Of a stretch of 64,000 nucleotides of DNA, positions 27,845 through 38,047 are shown in pieces. How positions within the stretch are numbered: the stretch's first letter is position 1; every line of letters starts with the position of its first letter. Made by a program: the position numbers and the translations under genes. The stretch lies in assembly GCF_029360775.1 (NCBI RefSeq), contig NZ_JARKMZ010000001.1:1-64000 (forward strand), read 5' to 3'. The notes under the pieces were generated by a model. That model ran no database searches. It saw only the letters and a list, made by a program, of their open reading frames with translations, and had not been told where the DNA came from. This stretch comes from Daejeonella sp. H1SJ63. Its GTDB lineage: Bacteria; Bacteroidota; Bacteroidia; Sphingobacteriales; Sphingobacteriaceae.

Positions 27845-28759
27845 TTATTCCCAGAGATTATCAGGATACTCTCCCGAATCAACCAGCCTGTCTATATTTT
27901 CCTGAACAAATGGCTTATCTTCTACATAGGTTACACCAAACCATTGGGTTTGTGTAGGAATAACCCTGAAACTTGCCTGTTTATTTCTGATCAGCTTCTC
28001 AGCAACTATCGCAATGAAAAACTCTGCTTTGGGATTATCTGTATGTGATAATGCAAACTCTTTGAACATGCTTGCAGACAATTCAAATATTTTAGGTGTA
28101 AAACCCCAGAAATTCATAGATACTCTGGTTTCTGCCTGTAATGGATACTGGCGGCCGTCTTCTTCAAAAACGATTCCCTTATTTCCAGATTCATCATTCT
28201 TGAAATATACTTTTGTACGTTCGTGGATCTCAGTAAGATTGCCATCTGCATCCACGTCACATACTCCTCTTGATACTGAGCCATGTTCAGATAAGGTCTT
28301 GTCAATCTGGAACCCGATCATTGAGAACTGAGAGTCGGTAACTTCATTATTCAGAAAATCGGCTATCTTCTGATAAGATTCCCTTCCATAAAAATCATCT
28401 GCATTGATTACACAGAAAGGTTCCTTAACTGCATCTCTGGCAGCCAGAACCGCATGTGCAGTTCCCCATGGTTTAGCTCTTTCTATTTCAATGTCGATTC
28501 CGAATGGTTTGAGATCAAAGGATTGAAATACGTAATCAGTTTCAATCTTTCCTTTTAGTTTTGGTTCAAAAATATTTCTGAAATTTTCGGCAAATTCTTC
28601 ACGGATAATGAAGACAACTTTTCCGAAGCCGGCTTTGATGGCATCATAAATTGAATATTCAATAATTGTTTCTCCGTTTGGCCCGAATCCGTCTGTTTGC
28701 TTCATACTGCCATAACGACTTGCCATTCCTGCTGCCAGGATCACTAAAGTGGGTTTCAT
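27845..28759 (-). CDS. Nucleotidyltransferase (NDP-sugar pyrophosphorylase-like)
   Basis: A 304-residue protein starting MKPTLVILAAGMASRYGSMKQTDGFGPNGETIIEYSIYDAIKAGFGKVVFII, the GT-A-type nucleotide-binding fold with LAAGxxSRxGxxKQ. Other motifs are AKPWGTAHAVLAA and the metal-binding CVINADDFYG. The family links sugar phosphates to nucleotides; the substrate cannot be told. It follows the HerA-like gene by 57 bp and may close the minus-strand operon. Confidence 0.85.
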   Translation of the reverse strand: MKPTLVILAAGMASRYGSMKQTDGFGPNGETIIEYSIYDAIKAGFGKVVFIIREEFAENFRNIFEPKLKGKIETDYVFQSFDLKPFGIDIEIERAKPWGTAHAVLAARDAVKEPFCVINADDFYGRESYQKIADFLNNEVTDSQFSMIGFQIDKTLSEHGSVSRGVCDVDADGNLTEIHERTKVYFKNDESGNKGIVFEEDGRQYPLQAETRVSMNFWGFTPKIFELSASMFKEFALSHTDNPKAEFFIAIVAEKLIRNKQASFRVIPTQTQWFGVTYVEDKPFVQENIDRLVDSGEYPDNLWE

Positions 28760-28816
28760 GCTTGTACTTATTCTATGTTTATTTAAAATCTTGTTTATCT
28801 GCTGTTCAACGCTGTT

Positions 28817-30343
28817 TTAATAGCGGCCTCTGCTTCTTTTCCCTGTCAGCATCCCGAACAGCCCTCTGACGATTGCTGTACCTATTTGTCGTGTAATCGG
28901 TGCATTGATTACTTTTTCAAAGGTACTTTTTTCTACTCTTCCCGCATTGGCCGGTTTACTTTGGTTTATTTCTTCTTCGGCTTCAAGTTTTTCATTTATT
29001 CTTTGGGTCAGAATATCATAAGCACTGATTGGATCAATAACTTCCTGATATTTTTGATATAGCGAACTCGACTGCATCAGGGTGTCAAGATCTGCTTCTG
29101 ACAGGGGACCCATTATTGCTCTTGGCGGACTAAGATGAGTTGCCACCACCTCAGTAGGGATCCCTTTTTCATTCAGAACAGTGACCAGTGCCTGCCCTGT
29201 TCCTAATGATGTAAGTATACGGTCTATTTCATAGAAGTCTGACCTTGGGTAAGTATTTACTGTTTTTTTGAGTGCTTCAACATCGTTCGGGGTAAATGCT
29301 CTCAGGGCATGCTGAACTCTGTTGCCTAATTGACCTAAAATACTTTCCGGAACATCCATTGGGGTTTGGGTACAGAAAAATACTCCGATACCTTTTGAGC
29401 GGATCAGTCTGATGATGGTTTCAATCTGTTCAAGAAATGCTTTCGGGGAATCCTTAAACAGTAAATGTGCTTCATCAAAGAAGAATACCAGCTTTGGTTT
29501 GTCAAGGTCTCCGGCTTCGGGCATTGTATAAAATATCTCTGCCAGTAAGCTTAATAAAAAGGTTGAAAATAATACGGGCTGATTCTGTACGTCAGAAATA
29601 TTAAGCAAACTGATTACACCCTTTCCATCAATTCTGTTAATCAAATCCTGGATATCGAACGATTTTTCACCAAATATCCGGGACAAGCCCTGTTGTTCAA
29701 TCGCAACAATCTTCCGGAGGATGGTTCCGGCCGTGGCTCCTGAAATACTTCCGTAGCTTTCTTTGATTTCGGCAGCTCCTGGACCGTCAGATAAATAGGA
29801 AACGACTTTTTTCAGATCATTCAGATCAACCAGTTGCAGTTTATGATCATCAGCGTATTTGAAAATCACAGCCATTACACCTGCCTGAGTATCATTCAGC
29901 TCAAGGATTTTGGAGAGTAAAACCGGGCCGAATTCAAAAACCGTGGCACGCATCTGTGCACCGTGCTTTCCACTGAGGGAATATACTTCCACAGGAAATC
30001 CGCTGGAAATGAATGGTTTATTTAATGCTGTAGCCCTTTCTTCAATTCCTGAATTATTGATCCCGGGATGGTTAAGTCCTGAAAGATCACCTTTAACATC
30101 CAGCATAAATACAGGAACTCCAGCATCAGAAAGCTGTTCGGCAAGCAGCTGCAGGGTTCGTGTTTTTCCTGTTCCTGTTGCTCCGGCTATTAAACCGTGA
30201 CGGTTCATCATTTTCAGAGGAAGATTAACCTCTGCATCAGCAATAACCTCTCCGTCAAGTATACCGGCACCCAGATAAATACCTGATCCCTGGCTTGTAT
30301 AGGATTTTTTTATCTTATCAATAAAGGCAGAAGTTCTTTCCAT
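28817..30343 (-). CDS. HerA-like DUF853 family ATPase
   Basis: A 508-residue P-loop ATPase. Walker A is GATGTGKT at residues 54-61, after HGLI; the Walker B strand is KLVFFFDEAHLLF at about residue 290. IGVFFCTQTPMDVPESILGQLGNRVQHALRAFTPND is the sensor/arginine region typical of the VirB4/HerA superfamily. The C-terminus is basic (GKRSRGRY). Relatives are called 'helicase HerA-like' but lack HerA's usual NurA partner; none is seen here. It lies 43 bp after the S9 peptidase gene. Confidence 0.88.
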   Translation of the reverse strand: MERTSAFIDKIKKSYTSQGSGIYLGAGILDGEVIADAEVNLPLKMMNRHGLIAGATGTGKTRTLQLLAEQLSDAGVPVFMLDVKGDLSGLNHPGINNSGIEERATALNKPFISSGFPVEVYSLSGKHGAQMRATVFEFGPVLLSKILELNDTQAGVMAVIFKYADDHKLQLVDLNDLKKVVSYLSDGPGAAEIKESYGSISGATAGTILRKIVAIEQQGLSRIFGEKSFDIQDLINRIDGKGVISLLNISDVQNQPVLFSTFLLSLLAEIFYTMPEAGDLDKPKLVFFFDEAHLLFKDSPKAFLEQIETIIRLIRSKGIGVFFCTQTPMDVPESILGQLGNRVQHALRAFTPNDVEALKKTVNTYPRSDFYEIDRILTSLGTGQALVTVLNEKGIPTEVVATHLSPPRAIMGPLSEADLDTLMQSSSLYQKYQEVIDPISAYDILTQRINEKLEAEEEINQSKPANAGRVEKSTFEKVINAPITRQIGTAIVRGLFGMLTGKRSRGRY

Positions 30344-30386
30344 GGTAATGAATAATTAGTAAAGAAAATATTTTAATATTAACGGC

Positions 30387-32816
30387 CTATTTATTTTTTA
30401 CGTATTTATCGAGCCATTGATTCATTTCCCACATCATATGCATGACAGATTCTTTTGCACGGTATCCATGAGATTCTGAAGGCAGTAATACCAGACGTGC
30501 TGTAGCTCCATGTCCTTTGAGTGCACTGTACATTCTTTCACTTTGCATAGGGAATGTGCCGGTATTATTATCAGCTTGTCCGTGTATCAGTAGAATAGGT
30601 GTTTTAATCTTATCTGCATAAGAAAAAGGAGACATTTTAGCGTACACTGCAGGTGCCTGCCAGTAGGTTCGTTCTTCAGCCTGAAACCCAAATGGAGTAA
30701 GGCTTCGGTTATAGGCACCGCTTCTTGCTATACCTGCAGCAAACAGATCAGTATGTGCCAGCAGATTCGCAGTCATGAATGCACCATAGGAATGACCACC
30801 AACCGCAATGCGTTTTTTGTCGCTGACACCCATTTTTGTCAGTTGGGTAATTGCTGCTTCTGCATTGTATCTGATCTGTTCAACAAATGTGTCGTTTGGC
30901 TCCTGATTGCTTTCACCAACAATTGGCATATCAGCATTGTCGAGGATGGCATATCCCTGTGTAACAAGGTAAACAGGAGAACCCGCACTGAGGGTGCTGA
31001 ATTTGTAAGGCGAGCCTTTTACCTGCCCTGCAGCTGCTGCGGTTTTAAATTCTCTGGGATATGCCCAGATCAATGTGGGTAAAGGAGCATCTCCGCTTTT
31101 AAAACCTGCAGGTAAATACAGAGTGCCACTCAGGTTGATTCCGTCAAGACGGGTATAATTTAACTGTTGTTTCTGCACACCTTTTAAATCCGGATATGGA
31201 TCAGAAAAGTTAGTAATCCTGCCTGAACTTTTATCCTCAGTATTATAGGTAAAGTAATTCAGTACTGTGTCTTTTGCCTCTCTGCTTATAATGATGTTTT
31301 TCTCATTATTGAAGAATACGGGACGCTCATAATATGGGGCAGAAGAACGGAAGAGGGTATCCTGTAATTTTGTTTTGATGTTAAATTTTAAAACGAAGGG
31401 GCGGTCACCTTCTGGTGATGCACCATCACTGATACTGAATATTGCGACATTGTCAGGATCGCTGATCCGCTTCAGGGCATTAAATTCGGTGAGCAGAACT
31501 TGCCGGTTATATTCATTCTTACGGGTTACAAAAGTACCCGGATCGCTGTATCCGTCTTCATAATAACGATCATAAAGATTTACCCTGAATGTCTCATTGG
31601 AAGGTTTAATGAATGATCTCCTTTCAAAACGGGTCTTCCACCATCTTTCGGTCATTATGGCTACCTTGTCGTCGCCCCAGTGTATTGAATTGAACCTGAA
31701 ATAACAATCAGCAAGTTTAAGTGCATTCTGATTGAACGGAGCTTCCAGTGTATATAACATATCCCTGATAATAGCCTGCTGTGATGGATTTCCCTTATCC
31801 TGAGCTTCTACCCAATACAGAACCGCTCCTTTATCAGTACGCCAGCCAAACTCTCTCGGCCCTTCGGGTACGCCATCAAAGCCTGCCGGGATATTTTCAG
31901 CAAGTGGGGCATCATATAGTTTTTTAACGAGCTTGCCTTTTTGATCATACAAAGAGGTACTGTATGGAAAGCGGGCGATTGGAACCTGATAAGAGTAGGG
32001 CCTGCTGATGTTAGATAAAAGAAGATATCGTCCGTCAGGAGAATATTCCATATTCCGTATGATATGCGGCTGCAGATACTCTTCACTGCTTCCATCCAGT
32101 TCTACAATTCTTAGCTGCGAATGGAAATAATGATCGAACAGACTTTCGTCATACGGATTCTTCAGCAGATCCTGATAGGTTGGAACCGGAGCTGCTTTGC
32201 CGGTGTTTTCCTGAATAAGCGGCCCTGAGGGAATATTGTCAGGTTCCTGTGGTAATTTCTGATTGTCAGGAATAAACTTTGCCATTAAGCTCTTCCCGTC
32301 AGGATGCCAGATAAAGCTCTGGCCATAGCTGTCGTTCAGCTTATAAGTGCTCAGTCGTTTTGCTTCCAGAGTCTTCAGATCAGCAATCCATAATTCTATC
32401 CCATTGCCACCGGTATGTGTGAAAGCAATTTTCTCTTCATCGGGCGACCAGGTGATATCTGCCAGTGCCGGCTGAGCAGGTAAACCGGTAAATGTTGACT
32501 CTGTTCCGCGATTGACTGATATTAATTTTATCCCTGAATAGGATAATGAACGGCTTTTACCATTTGTTGCAGGGTTGATCCTGAGCCCGGCCAGGCGCAG
32601 TTCAGGTTGGGAAAGCTCAGCGATAGAAGGTAATCCGGACATATCAAGCAGGAGCATATTTTCTCCGTTTGAGCTGATCATTACTACAGGATTGGGTTTT
32701 GCATCCAGCAGATTTATAATTGCCTTCGGTGGCTTTTGATAAACAGTGTTATCCTGAGCAGAAATAGCACCGCTCAGGATAACAAGCCCTGTAAATAGAA
32801 GGCTTGATTTCTTCAT
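30387..32816 (-). CDS. Exported S9 family prolyl-oligopeptidase-like peptidase
   Basis: I chose ATG 32816 (MKKSSLLFTGLVILSGAISAQ) because the longer frame starts at a TTG and would weaken the signal peptide. Residues ~80-530 form a beta-propeller (LADITWSPDEEKIAFTHTGGNGIELWIADL). The C-terminal alpha/beta hydrolase domain has the catalytic triad Ser676 in GGHSYGAF, Asp749 in HGQADNN and His783 in SESHGYR. Such enzymes cut short peptides in the periplasm, and this one is close to the 'glutamyl endopeptidase' S9 group. It follows the M42 peptidase gene by 83 bp, so both may serve peptide use. Confidence 0.9.
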   Translation of the reverse strand: MKKSSLLFTGLVILSGAISAQDNTVYQKPPKAIINLLDAKPNPVVMISSNGENMLLLDMSGLPSIAELSQPELRLAGLRINPATNGKSRSLSYSGIKLISVNRGTESTFTGLPAQPALADITWSPDEEKIAFTHTGGNGIELWIADLKTLEAKRLSTYKLNDSYGQSFIWHPDGKSLMAKFIPDNQKLPQEPDNIPSGPLIQENTGKAAPVPTYQDLLKNPYDESLFDHYFHSQLRIVELDGSSEEYLQPHIIRNMEYSPDGRYLLLSNISRPYSYQVPIARFPYSTSLYDQKGKLVKKLYDAPLAENIPAGFDGVPEGPREFGWRTDKGAVLYWVEAQDKGNPSQQAIIRDMLYTLEAPFNQNALKLADCYFRFNSIHWGDDKVAIMTERWWKTRFERRSFIKPSNETFRVNLYDRYYEDGYSDPGTFVTRKNEYNRQVLLTEFNALKRISDPDNVAIFSISDGASPEGDRPFVLKFNIKTKLQDTLFRSSAPYYERPVFFNNEKNIIISREAKDTVLNYFTYNTEDKSSGRITNFSDPYPDLKGVQKQQLNYTRLDGINLSGTLYLPAGFKSGDAPLPTLIWAYPREFKTAAAAGQVKGSPYKFSTLSAGSPVYLVTQGYAILDNADMPIVGESNQEPNDTFVEQIRYNAEAAITQLTKMGVSDKKRIAVGGHSYGAFMTANLLAHTDLFAAGIARSGAYNRSLTPFGFQAEERTYWQAPAVYAKMSPFSYADKIKTPILLIHGQADNNTGTFPMQSERMYSALKGHGATARLVLLPSESHGYRAKESVMHMMWEMNQWLDKYVKNK

Positions 32817-32899
32817 ATTAGTCTGCAAATTGCTGCCAGGTTCATATTGTATATTGTAGGCTATCTGTTTTAGTAAACTTTAAGACTTCCGGCCTGATT

Positions 32900-34006
32900 T
32901 TATTTAATTGTTCTGAAGTCATGATTTACTTTGATATTCAGCAATGATTCATAGATCAGTCGGATTACATTGTCGACATCTTCTTTGTGGATCATTTCAA
33001 CAGTGGTATGCATATATCTTAATGGAAGAGAAATCAGCGCCGATACTACACCATCATTGGAATAAGCAAAGGCATCCGTATCTGTGCCTGTTGAACGTGA
33101 CGAAGCCTGTCGCTGGAATGGGATATCATTCGTCTCAGCAGTTTTGATCAATAGTTTATTCAGGTTGGTCTGCACTGCAGGGGCGTAAGAAACAACAGGC
33201 CCCTTACCGCAGGCCAGATCGCCCTGAGTAATTTTGTTGATCATCGGAGTTTGTGTATCATGGGTAACATCAGTGATGATAGCAACATTTGGTTTGATGC
33301 GGTGTGCAATCATTTCAGCTCCGCGCAGACCTATTTCTTCCTGAACAGAATTAACGATATATAGCCCAAAAGGGAGTTTCTTTTTGTTTTCTGAAAGCAG
33401 ACGGGCAACTTCAGCAATCATGAATCCTCCGGCACGGTTATCCAATGCCCGGCCAACATAATAACGCTCGTTCAATATAGTGAACTCATCTTCATAAGTG
33501 ATCACACATCCTACATGGATGCCCAGTTTCTCAACTTCTTCTTTGCTGGTACATCCGCAGTCGAGGAAAATATTTTTAAGGGTAGGAGCTTCTTCTTTTT
33601 CACCACTGCGGGTATGAATAGCCGGCCAGCCGAAAACGGCTTTTACAATTCCTTTATCGGTATGGATATTCACTCGCTTGGAAGGAGCAATCTGATGGTC
33701 AGAACCTCCATTTCTGATCACGTAGATCAGCCCGTCTTTGGTAATATAATTTACGAACCAGGAGATCTCATCTGCATGGGCCTCAATAACAACTTTGAAC
33801 TCAGCCTTAGGGTTAATTATTGCAACAGCGGTACCATAGTTGTCAACAAAATGTTCGTCAGTATATGGTTTGATATAATCAAGCCATAAACGCTGTCCTT
33901 CCCATTCAAAACCTGTGGGAGAGGGGTTGTTGATATATTTTTCAAAAAACGCCAGTGATTTTTTTGTAACCACCGGAATGTGTTTCTGTTCTTTCTTTTT
34001 TGCCAT
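32900..34006 (-). CDS. M42 family metallo-aminopeptidase
   Basis: A 368-residue cytoplasmic enzyme without a signal peptide. The two-zinc site is visible: VIEAHADEISWFV (His, Asp), VGRALDNRAGGFMIAE (Asp), SVQEEIGLRGAEM (catalytic and ligand Glu), TDVTHDTQTP (Asp) and RYMHTTVEMIHKED (His). Relatives are tetrahedral TET aminopeptidases and endoglucanase-named proteins. It starts 8 bp after the GNAT gene stop. Confidence 0.93.
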   Translation of the reverse strand: MAKKKEQKHIPVVTKKSLAFFEKYINNPSPTGFEWEGQRLWLDYIKPYTDEHFVDNYGTAVAIINPKAEFKVVIEAHADEISWFVNYITKDGLIYVIRNGGSDHQIAPSKRVNIHTDKGIVKAVFGWPAIHTRSGEKEEAPTLKNIFLDCGCTSKEEVEKLGIHVGCVITYEDEFTILNERYYVGRALDNRAGGFMIAEVARLLSENKKKLPFGLYIVNSVQEEIGLRGAEMIAHRIKPNVAIITDVTHDTQTPMINKITQGDLACGKGPVVSYAPAVQTNLNKLLIKTAETNDIPFQRQASSRSTGTDTDAFAYSNDGVVSALISLPLRYMHTTVEMIHKEDVDNVIRLIYESLLNIKVNHDFRTIK

Positions 34007-34014
34007 TTTCTTTT

Positions 34015-34425
34015 TTATTTTAATATTTTTTCCATAATCACAAAATCGTTTCCGTCTTTATGATAGGTTTTATCTGTTTCTGAAAAGCCAAATTTAGTAT
34101 AAAATCCCAATGCATTTTTGCGTGCATTACACCAGATCATCCTGCAGTTTTGTTCTTCTGCAATACGAATCAGATAGTGTAATAGCTGGCTTCCATAACC
34201 CATGTTTTGAAAATCACGGATAGTGGCAAATTTTCTGAATTGCATGCAGCCTTCCCTGATAAATAGTGAAACTACACTGATCAGCTGATCCTTGTCGAAA
34301 AGCCCTAAATGCATACCCTCATCATCGTCTTCAAGAATTGCTTTGCTAAAGTCCTGATCAGGATATAAAACCTGTCTGCGAATACGCCAGGTTAATTCCG
34401 GAGGTATTTGTTCGATGTGAGACAT
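34015..34425 (-). CDS. GNAT family N-acetyltransferase
   Basis: A 136-residue protein with the acetyl-CoA-binding stretch KFATIRDFQNMGYGSQLLHYLIRIAEEQNCRMIWCNARKNALGFYTKFGF, the A and B motifs of GNAT enzymes. The substrate is unknown. It lies between the acyl-CoA carboxylase and M42 genes with gaps of 11 and 8 bp. Confidence 0.87.
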   Translation of the reverse strand: MSHIEQIPPELTWRIRRQVLYPDQDFSKAILEDDDEGMHLGLFDKDQLISVVSLFIREGCMQFRKFATIRDFQNMGYGSQLLHYLIRIAEEQNCRMIWCNARKNALGFYTKFGFSETDKTYHKDGNDFVIMEKILK

Positions 34426-34436
34426 TCAATTAAGAA

Positions 34437-35978
34437 TTACAGAGGAATATTCCCATGCTTCTTTCTGGGGTTATTTACGACCTTGTTTTCCAGCATTTTG
34501 AAGGCCCTGATCAGTTTGTTTCTGGTTTCGGAAGGAATAATGACCTCGTCAATGAAACCTCTTTCTGCTGCCCGGTATGGATTGGCAAAAATATCAGAGT
34601 ACTCTTTTTCTTTTTCAAGCCAGCGTGCATTCGGGTCTGCGGCAGTACTGATCTCTTTTTTGAAAATGATCTCAGCCGCACCTTTAGCACCCATAACTGC
34701 AATCTCAGCACTTGGCCAGGCATAGTTCATATCAGCGCCAATATGTTTTGAGTTCATCACATCGTAGGCACCTCCGTAGGCTTTTCTGGTAATCACAGTT
34801 ATTCTGGGAACTGTAGCTTCGCAGAATGCATAAAGCAGTTTTGCGCCGTTCGTAATAATTCCATGCCATTCCTGATCCGTGCCGGGCAGGAATCCGGGAA
34901 CATCTTCAAGTACCAGCAATGGGATATTGAAGCTATCGCAAAAACGAACGAAGCGGGCACCTTTCACTGAGGAGTTGATGTCCAGTACTCCTGCCAGAAA
35001 TGCCGGCTGATTGGCAACAATTCCGATGCTCCTTCCGGCAAGACGGGCAAAACCAACTACTATATTTTCAGCAAAGTCTTTATGTACTTCAAGGAAAGAA
35101 CCTTCATCTGCAATTTCAGAAATCACTTCCCGGATATCATAAGGCTGAGAATTATTTTCAGGGATTATTTCATTCAGCTTAAGTCTGGTCTCATCCGATG
35201 CTTCATACGCAAGTGCCGGGGCTGTTTCTTCACAGTTTTGAGGCATGTATGATAGAAGCTTTTTGATATGGTTAATCGCATCAAGTTCATTACTGCAGGC
35301 AAAATGTGTTACTCCCGATTTTGTGGAATGTGTAGATGCCCCACCCAGCTCTTCAGAACTTACGATTTCATGGGTGACCGTTTTAACCACATTCGGTCCG
35401 GTGACAAACATATAGGATGTATTTTCAACCATCAGCACAAAATCGGTAATGGCAGGAGAGTAAACAGCACCTCCGGCACATGGCCCCATAATTGCAGAAA
35501 GCTGTGGCACTACTCCTGAAGCCATTGTATTGCGGTAAAAGATATCAGCATAACCGCCTAATGATACCACTCCTTCCTGAATTCTTGCTCCTCCCGAATC
35601 ATTCAGACCAATTACCGGTGCTCCGTTCCTGATTGCCAGATCCATAATCTTACAGATTTTTTCTGCATGAGTTTCTGAAAGAGAACCTCCGAAAACTGTA
35701 AAATCCTGCGAAAATACATAGACCAGTCTGCCATTAATAGTACCATAGCCAGTCACCACCCCATCACCGGGATATCGTTCCTTCTCCATTCCAAAATCTG
35801 TGGAACGATGCATGACAAGCATTCCAATCTCTTCGAATGAGCCCTCATCCAACAGGAAATGAAGCCTTTCCCTTGCAGTGAGCTTTCTCTTTTTATGCTG
35901 GCTTTCTACTCTTTCCTTTCCACCACCCAGCAGTGCTTCTTCTTGTTTCTGCCTTAAAATTTCTGTTTTATTATTCAA
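34437..35978 (-). CDS. Acyl-CoA (propionyl-CoA) carboxylase carboxyltransferase subunit
   Basis: A 513-residue protein with both carboxyltransferase halves: [76 protein letters not shown], and in the second half [80 protein letters not shown]. It moves carboxyl groups from biotin to propionyl- or methylcrotonyl-type CoA. The biotin carboxylase and carrier are not in the window. The start is a TTG ([10 protein letters not shown]); no upstream ATG in frame was found. Confidence 0.93.
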   Translation of the reverse strand: MNNKTEILRQKQEEALLGGGKERVESQHKKRKLTARERLHFLLDEGSFEEIGMLVMHRSTDFGMEKERYPGDGVVTGYGTINGRLVYVFSQDFTVFGGSLSETHAEKICKIMDLAIRNGAPVIGLNDSGGARIQEGVVSLGGYADIFYRNTMASGVVPQLSAIMGPCAGGAVYSPAITDFVLMVENTSYMFVTGPNVVKTVTHEIVSSEELGGASTHSTKSGVTHFACSNELDAINHIKKLLSYMPQNCEETAPALAYEASDETRLKLNEIIPENNSQPYDIREVISEIADEGSFLEVHKDFAENIVVGFARLAGRSIGIVANQPAFLAGVLDINSSVKGARFVRFCDSFNIPLLVLEDVPGFLPGTDQEWHGIITNGAKLLYAFCEATVPRITVITRKAYGGAYDVMNSKHIGADMNYAWPSAEIAVMGAKGAAEIIFKKEISTAADPNARWLEKEKEYSDIFANPYRAAERGFIDEVIIPSETRNKLIRAFKMLENKVVNNPRKKHGNIPL

Positions 35979-36165
35979 AATATGCAGGTTTAAACTGTAC
36001 TGTGAAATTAATAAAAAAAGCTAAAAGCCTTTCAGTTATAAACTCCTTACAGGAAATTATGTTGTTGATGTGCGTATAATTGAAGCTGACACCTCCGATA
36101 TACCAGGAGCCGTATTAAATCATGTTAATTTTGAGTTTATATAAGTCTGGGTAACCTTGATTATG

Positions 36166-36173
36166 TAAATTTG
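36166..36173 (+). promoter_or_regulatory. Promoter -7 box ahead of the porin gene
   Basis: TAAATTTG matches TAnnTTTG and lies 13 bp before the porin ATG. No clear -33 TTTG at the right distance. Confidence 0.6.
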
Positions 36174-36186
36174 CCGAAAAACAGTC

Positions 36187-37383
36187 ATGTCCGGGTTAAA
36201 GCTATTTGCAATTTTAATATTCTTATTTATCTCTACTCAGGTCTTTGCACAAAGCGAACGTGATGAAAGTGCGATGATTCATGATTTTAAGGGATTACAA
36301 TATAAATCTGCAGATTCATCTTTTTATATCAATTTCCGTTTCCGTATGCAGAATAGAATCGGAGCATATACAAACTCAGGCACAAACCTTAATTTTAATG
36401 AATATGATGTCCGGGTTCGCAGGTTAAGGATGCGGGTAGATGGTTTTATAATGAATCCAAAGCTGACTTACAGTATACAGCTGGCATTTACACGAGGCGA
36501 TCAGGATGTTGATAATACCGGTATTGCAAACATTGTAAGAGACGCAATTATCTTCTACCATTTTACACCCAATTTTTATGTTGGATTTGGACAGAATAAA
36601 TTACCGGGTAACAGACAGCGTGTAAACTCATCCGGTCAGCTTCAGTTTGCCGACCGTTCTATTGTAAATGGGGCAATGACAATTGACCGGGACTTTGGTT
36701 TGAAAGCATATTATAGAAATAAAATCGGGGAAATGGACTATCACCTTAAGGGTGCAATCTCTGCGGGAGAGGGTAGAAGTGTTAACTCTACAGATGATGG
36801 TCTGGCTTATACCGGACGTGTAGAATTACTTCCATTGGGTGCATTTACCGGTGAAGGGGATTATTCAGAAGGTGACCTGGAACGTGAGCCCAAACCAAAA
36901 ATTTCTCTGGCTGCAGGGTACAGTATGAATAAGAAAACAAACAGAACCGGCGGACAGCTTGGTAAAGAGTTGTATAAACCTCTTGACATGGCTACCTGGA
37001 TGATCGATGCAATCGGAAAATACAGAGGTTGGGCATATTCTATTGAATATATAAAGAGGCATGTAGATAATCCTATGACTTATAATTCATCAGGTAGTTT
37101 AAGTTATGCATTTACCGGAGATGGAATTAATCATCAATTTTCATATGTTTTCCCAACCAATTTTGAATTAGCATTTCGCTATTCCCGCTTAACTCCATCC
37201 GCTAAAATATCAGCGTTAGAAGACAAGAAAAACATTCTGGAGTTCGGGACAACTAAATATTTGAATAAGCATAGAGTTAAAATGCAGTTAAACCTCAACT
37301 ATATGGCAGCCGATGGAGATTATTCATTAAGACATACAGGGAACCGGTGGGGAGTACTTGCACAATTTGAATTGGGAATCTGA
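36187..37383 (+). CDS. Outer-membrane porin, OprO/P-like
   Basis: A signal peptide (LFAILIFLFISTQVFAQ) leads a 398-residue beta-barrel. The phosphate-selective porin pattern is clear: FYINFRFRMQNRIG, YDVRVRRLRMRVDGFIMNPKLTYSIQLAF, FTPNFYVGFGQNKLPGNRQRVNSSGQLQFADRSIVN, and the final strand RHTGNRWGVLAQFELGI, which ends just after aromatic and hydrophobic residues as usual. Ion selectivity cannot be told. Leader is short behind a TAnnTTTG box. Confidence 0.88.
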   Translation: MSGLKLFAILIFLFISTQVFAQSERDESAMIHDFKGLQYKSADSSFYINFRFRMQNRIGAYTNSGTNLNFNEYDVRVRRLRMRVDGFIMNPKLTYSIQLAFTRGDQDVDNTGIANIVRDAIIFYHFTPNFYVGFGQNKLPGNRQRVNSSGQLQFADRSIVNGAMTIDRDFGLKAYYRNKIGEMDYHLKGAISAGEGRSVNSTDDGLAYTGRVELLPLGAFTGEGDYSEGDLEREPKPKISLAAGYSMNKKTNRTGGQLGKELYKPLDMATWMIDAIGKYRGWAYSIEYIKRHVDNPMTYNSSGSLSYAFTGDGINHQFSYVFPTNFELAFRYSRLTPSAKISALEDKKNILEFGTTKYLNKHRVKMQLNLNYMAADGDYSLRHTGNRWGVLAQFELGI

Positions 37384-37478
37384 TTGATGAGTCGCCGGTT
37401 ATTTGTTATCAAAATGTAACTCTTTCGTTAATTTATGCAATTCTGGTTCAAAATTCTTAATTGAAAATAAAAATACCT

Positions 37479-37486
37479 TAGGTTTG
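37479..37486 (+). promoter_or_regulatory. Promoter -7 box of the small exported protein gene
   Basis: TAGGTTTG fits TAnnTTTG. A TTG at 37461 could be a -33 element, but the spacing of 15 is short. The leader would be about 33 nt. Confidence 0.6.
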
Positions 37487-37525
37487 TACCAGCATATCAA
37501 TAGTTGTATTGGCTTTACATAAAAA

Positions 37526-37861
37526 ATGACAAAAGAATTCTTCAGGATACTATGCAGTTTTGTCTTTTTATTCATCTTCTTCGCAAAGATGCTAATTTCG
37601 ATTGCACCTTTAATTGCCACCCATTTTGACAGTAATGTTGTTAATGCTGTAATTATGCAGTTGGAGATCGAAACCAACTCAACAACATCCACAGATCAGG
37701 CAAAAGATTCTCTGACAAAGGGTGAATGGCTTAGCGGGATATTTAAATTCAACTTCGAACAAGCTCAACCACTGATTGCTATTAATAAGTATCTGGCAAT
37801 GCAGGATTTTCATATCGAGGGCTTTTATCCCTCTGTACCCACTCCTCCTCCGAACTGCTAA
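37526..37861 (+). CDS. Small protein with N-terminal membrane/signal segment, function unknown
   Basis: A 111-residue ORF, ATG 37526, with a hydrophobic stretch at residues ~7-33 (ILCSFVFLFIFFAKMLISIAPLIATHF) and a soluble part ending PSVPTPPPNC. It has its own promoter box and no recognised domain. A terminal Cys and Pro-rich end may be notable. It lies between the porin and the SulP gene; a related role in transport is only a guess. Confidence 0.6.
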   Translation: MTKEFFRILCSFVFLFIFFAKMLISIAPLIATHFDSNVVNAVIMQLEIETNSTTSTDQAKDSLTKGEWLSGIFKFNFEQAQPLIAINKYLAMQDFHIEGFYPSVPTPPPNC

Positions 37862-38047
37862 GTTCAATCTCTTTTCCGGCTTATTTTAACCATTTAGCAT
37901 TTATAGACTTTAGTTTCATTGCTGAGCATTATGATGTTGCTTTGTATTACATAATTACTGTGCTTAATTCGGTCGGAATTCCTTAAAAAATTATCATTTG
38001 ACTAAAAATAGCAGTGCAGGATTTAATCCTGACATAAAATATTATAT

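Noticed and set aside
37399-37692. 97-residue minus-strand ORF overlapping the small exported protein gene
   Set aside because: It overlaps a frame with a promoter box and signal-like segment, and shows no family features.
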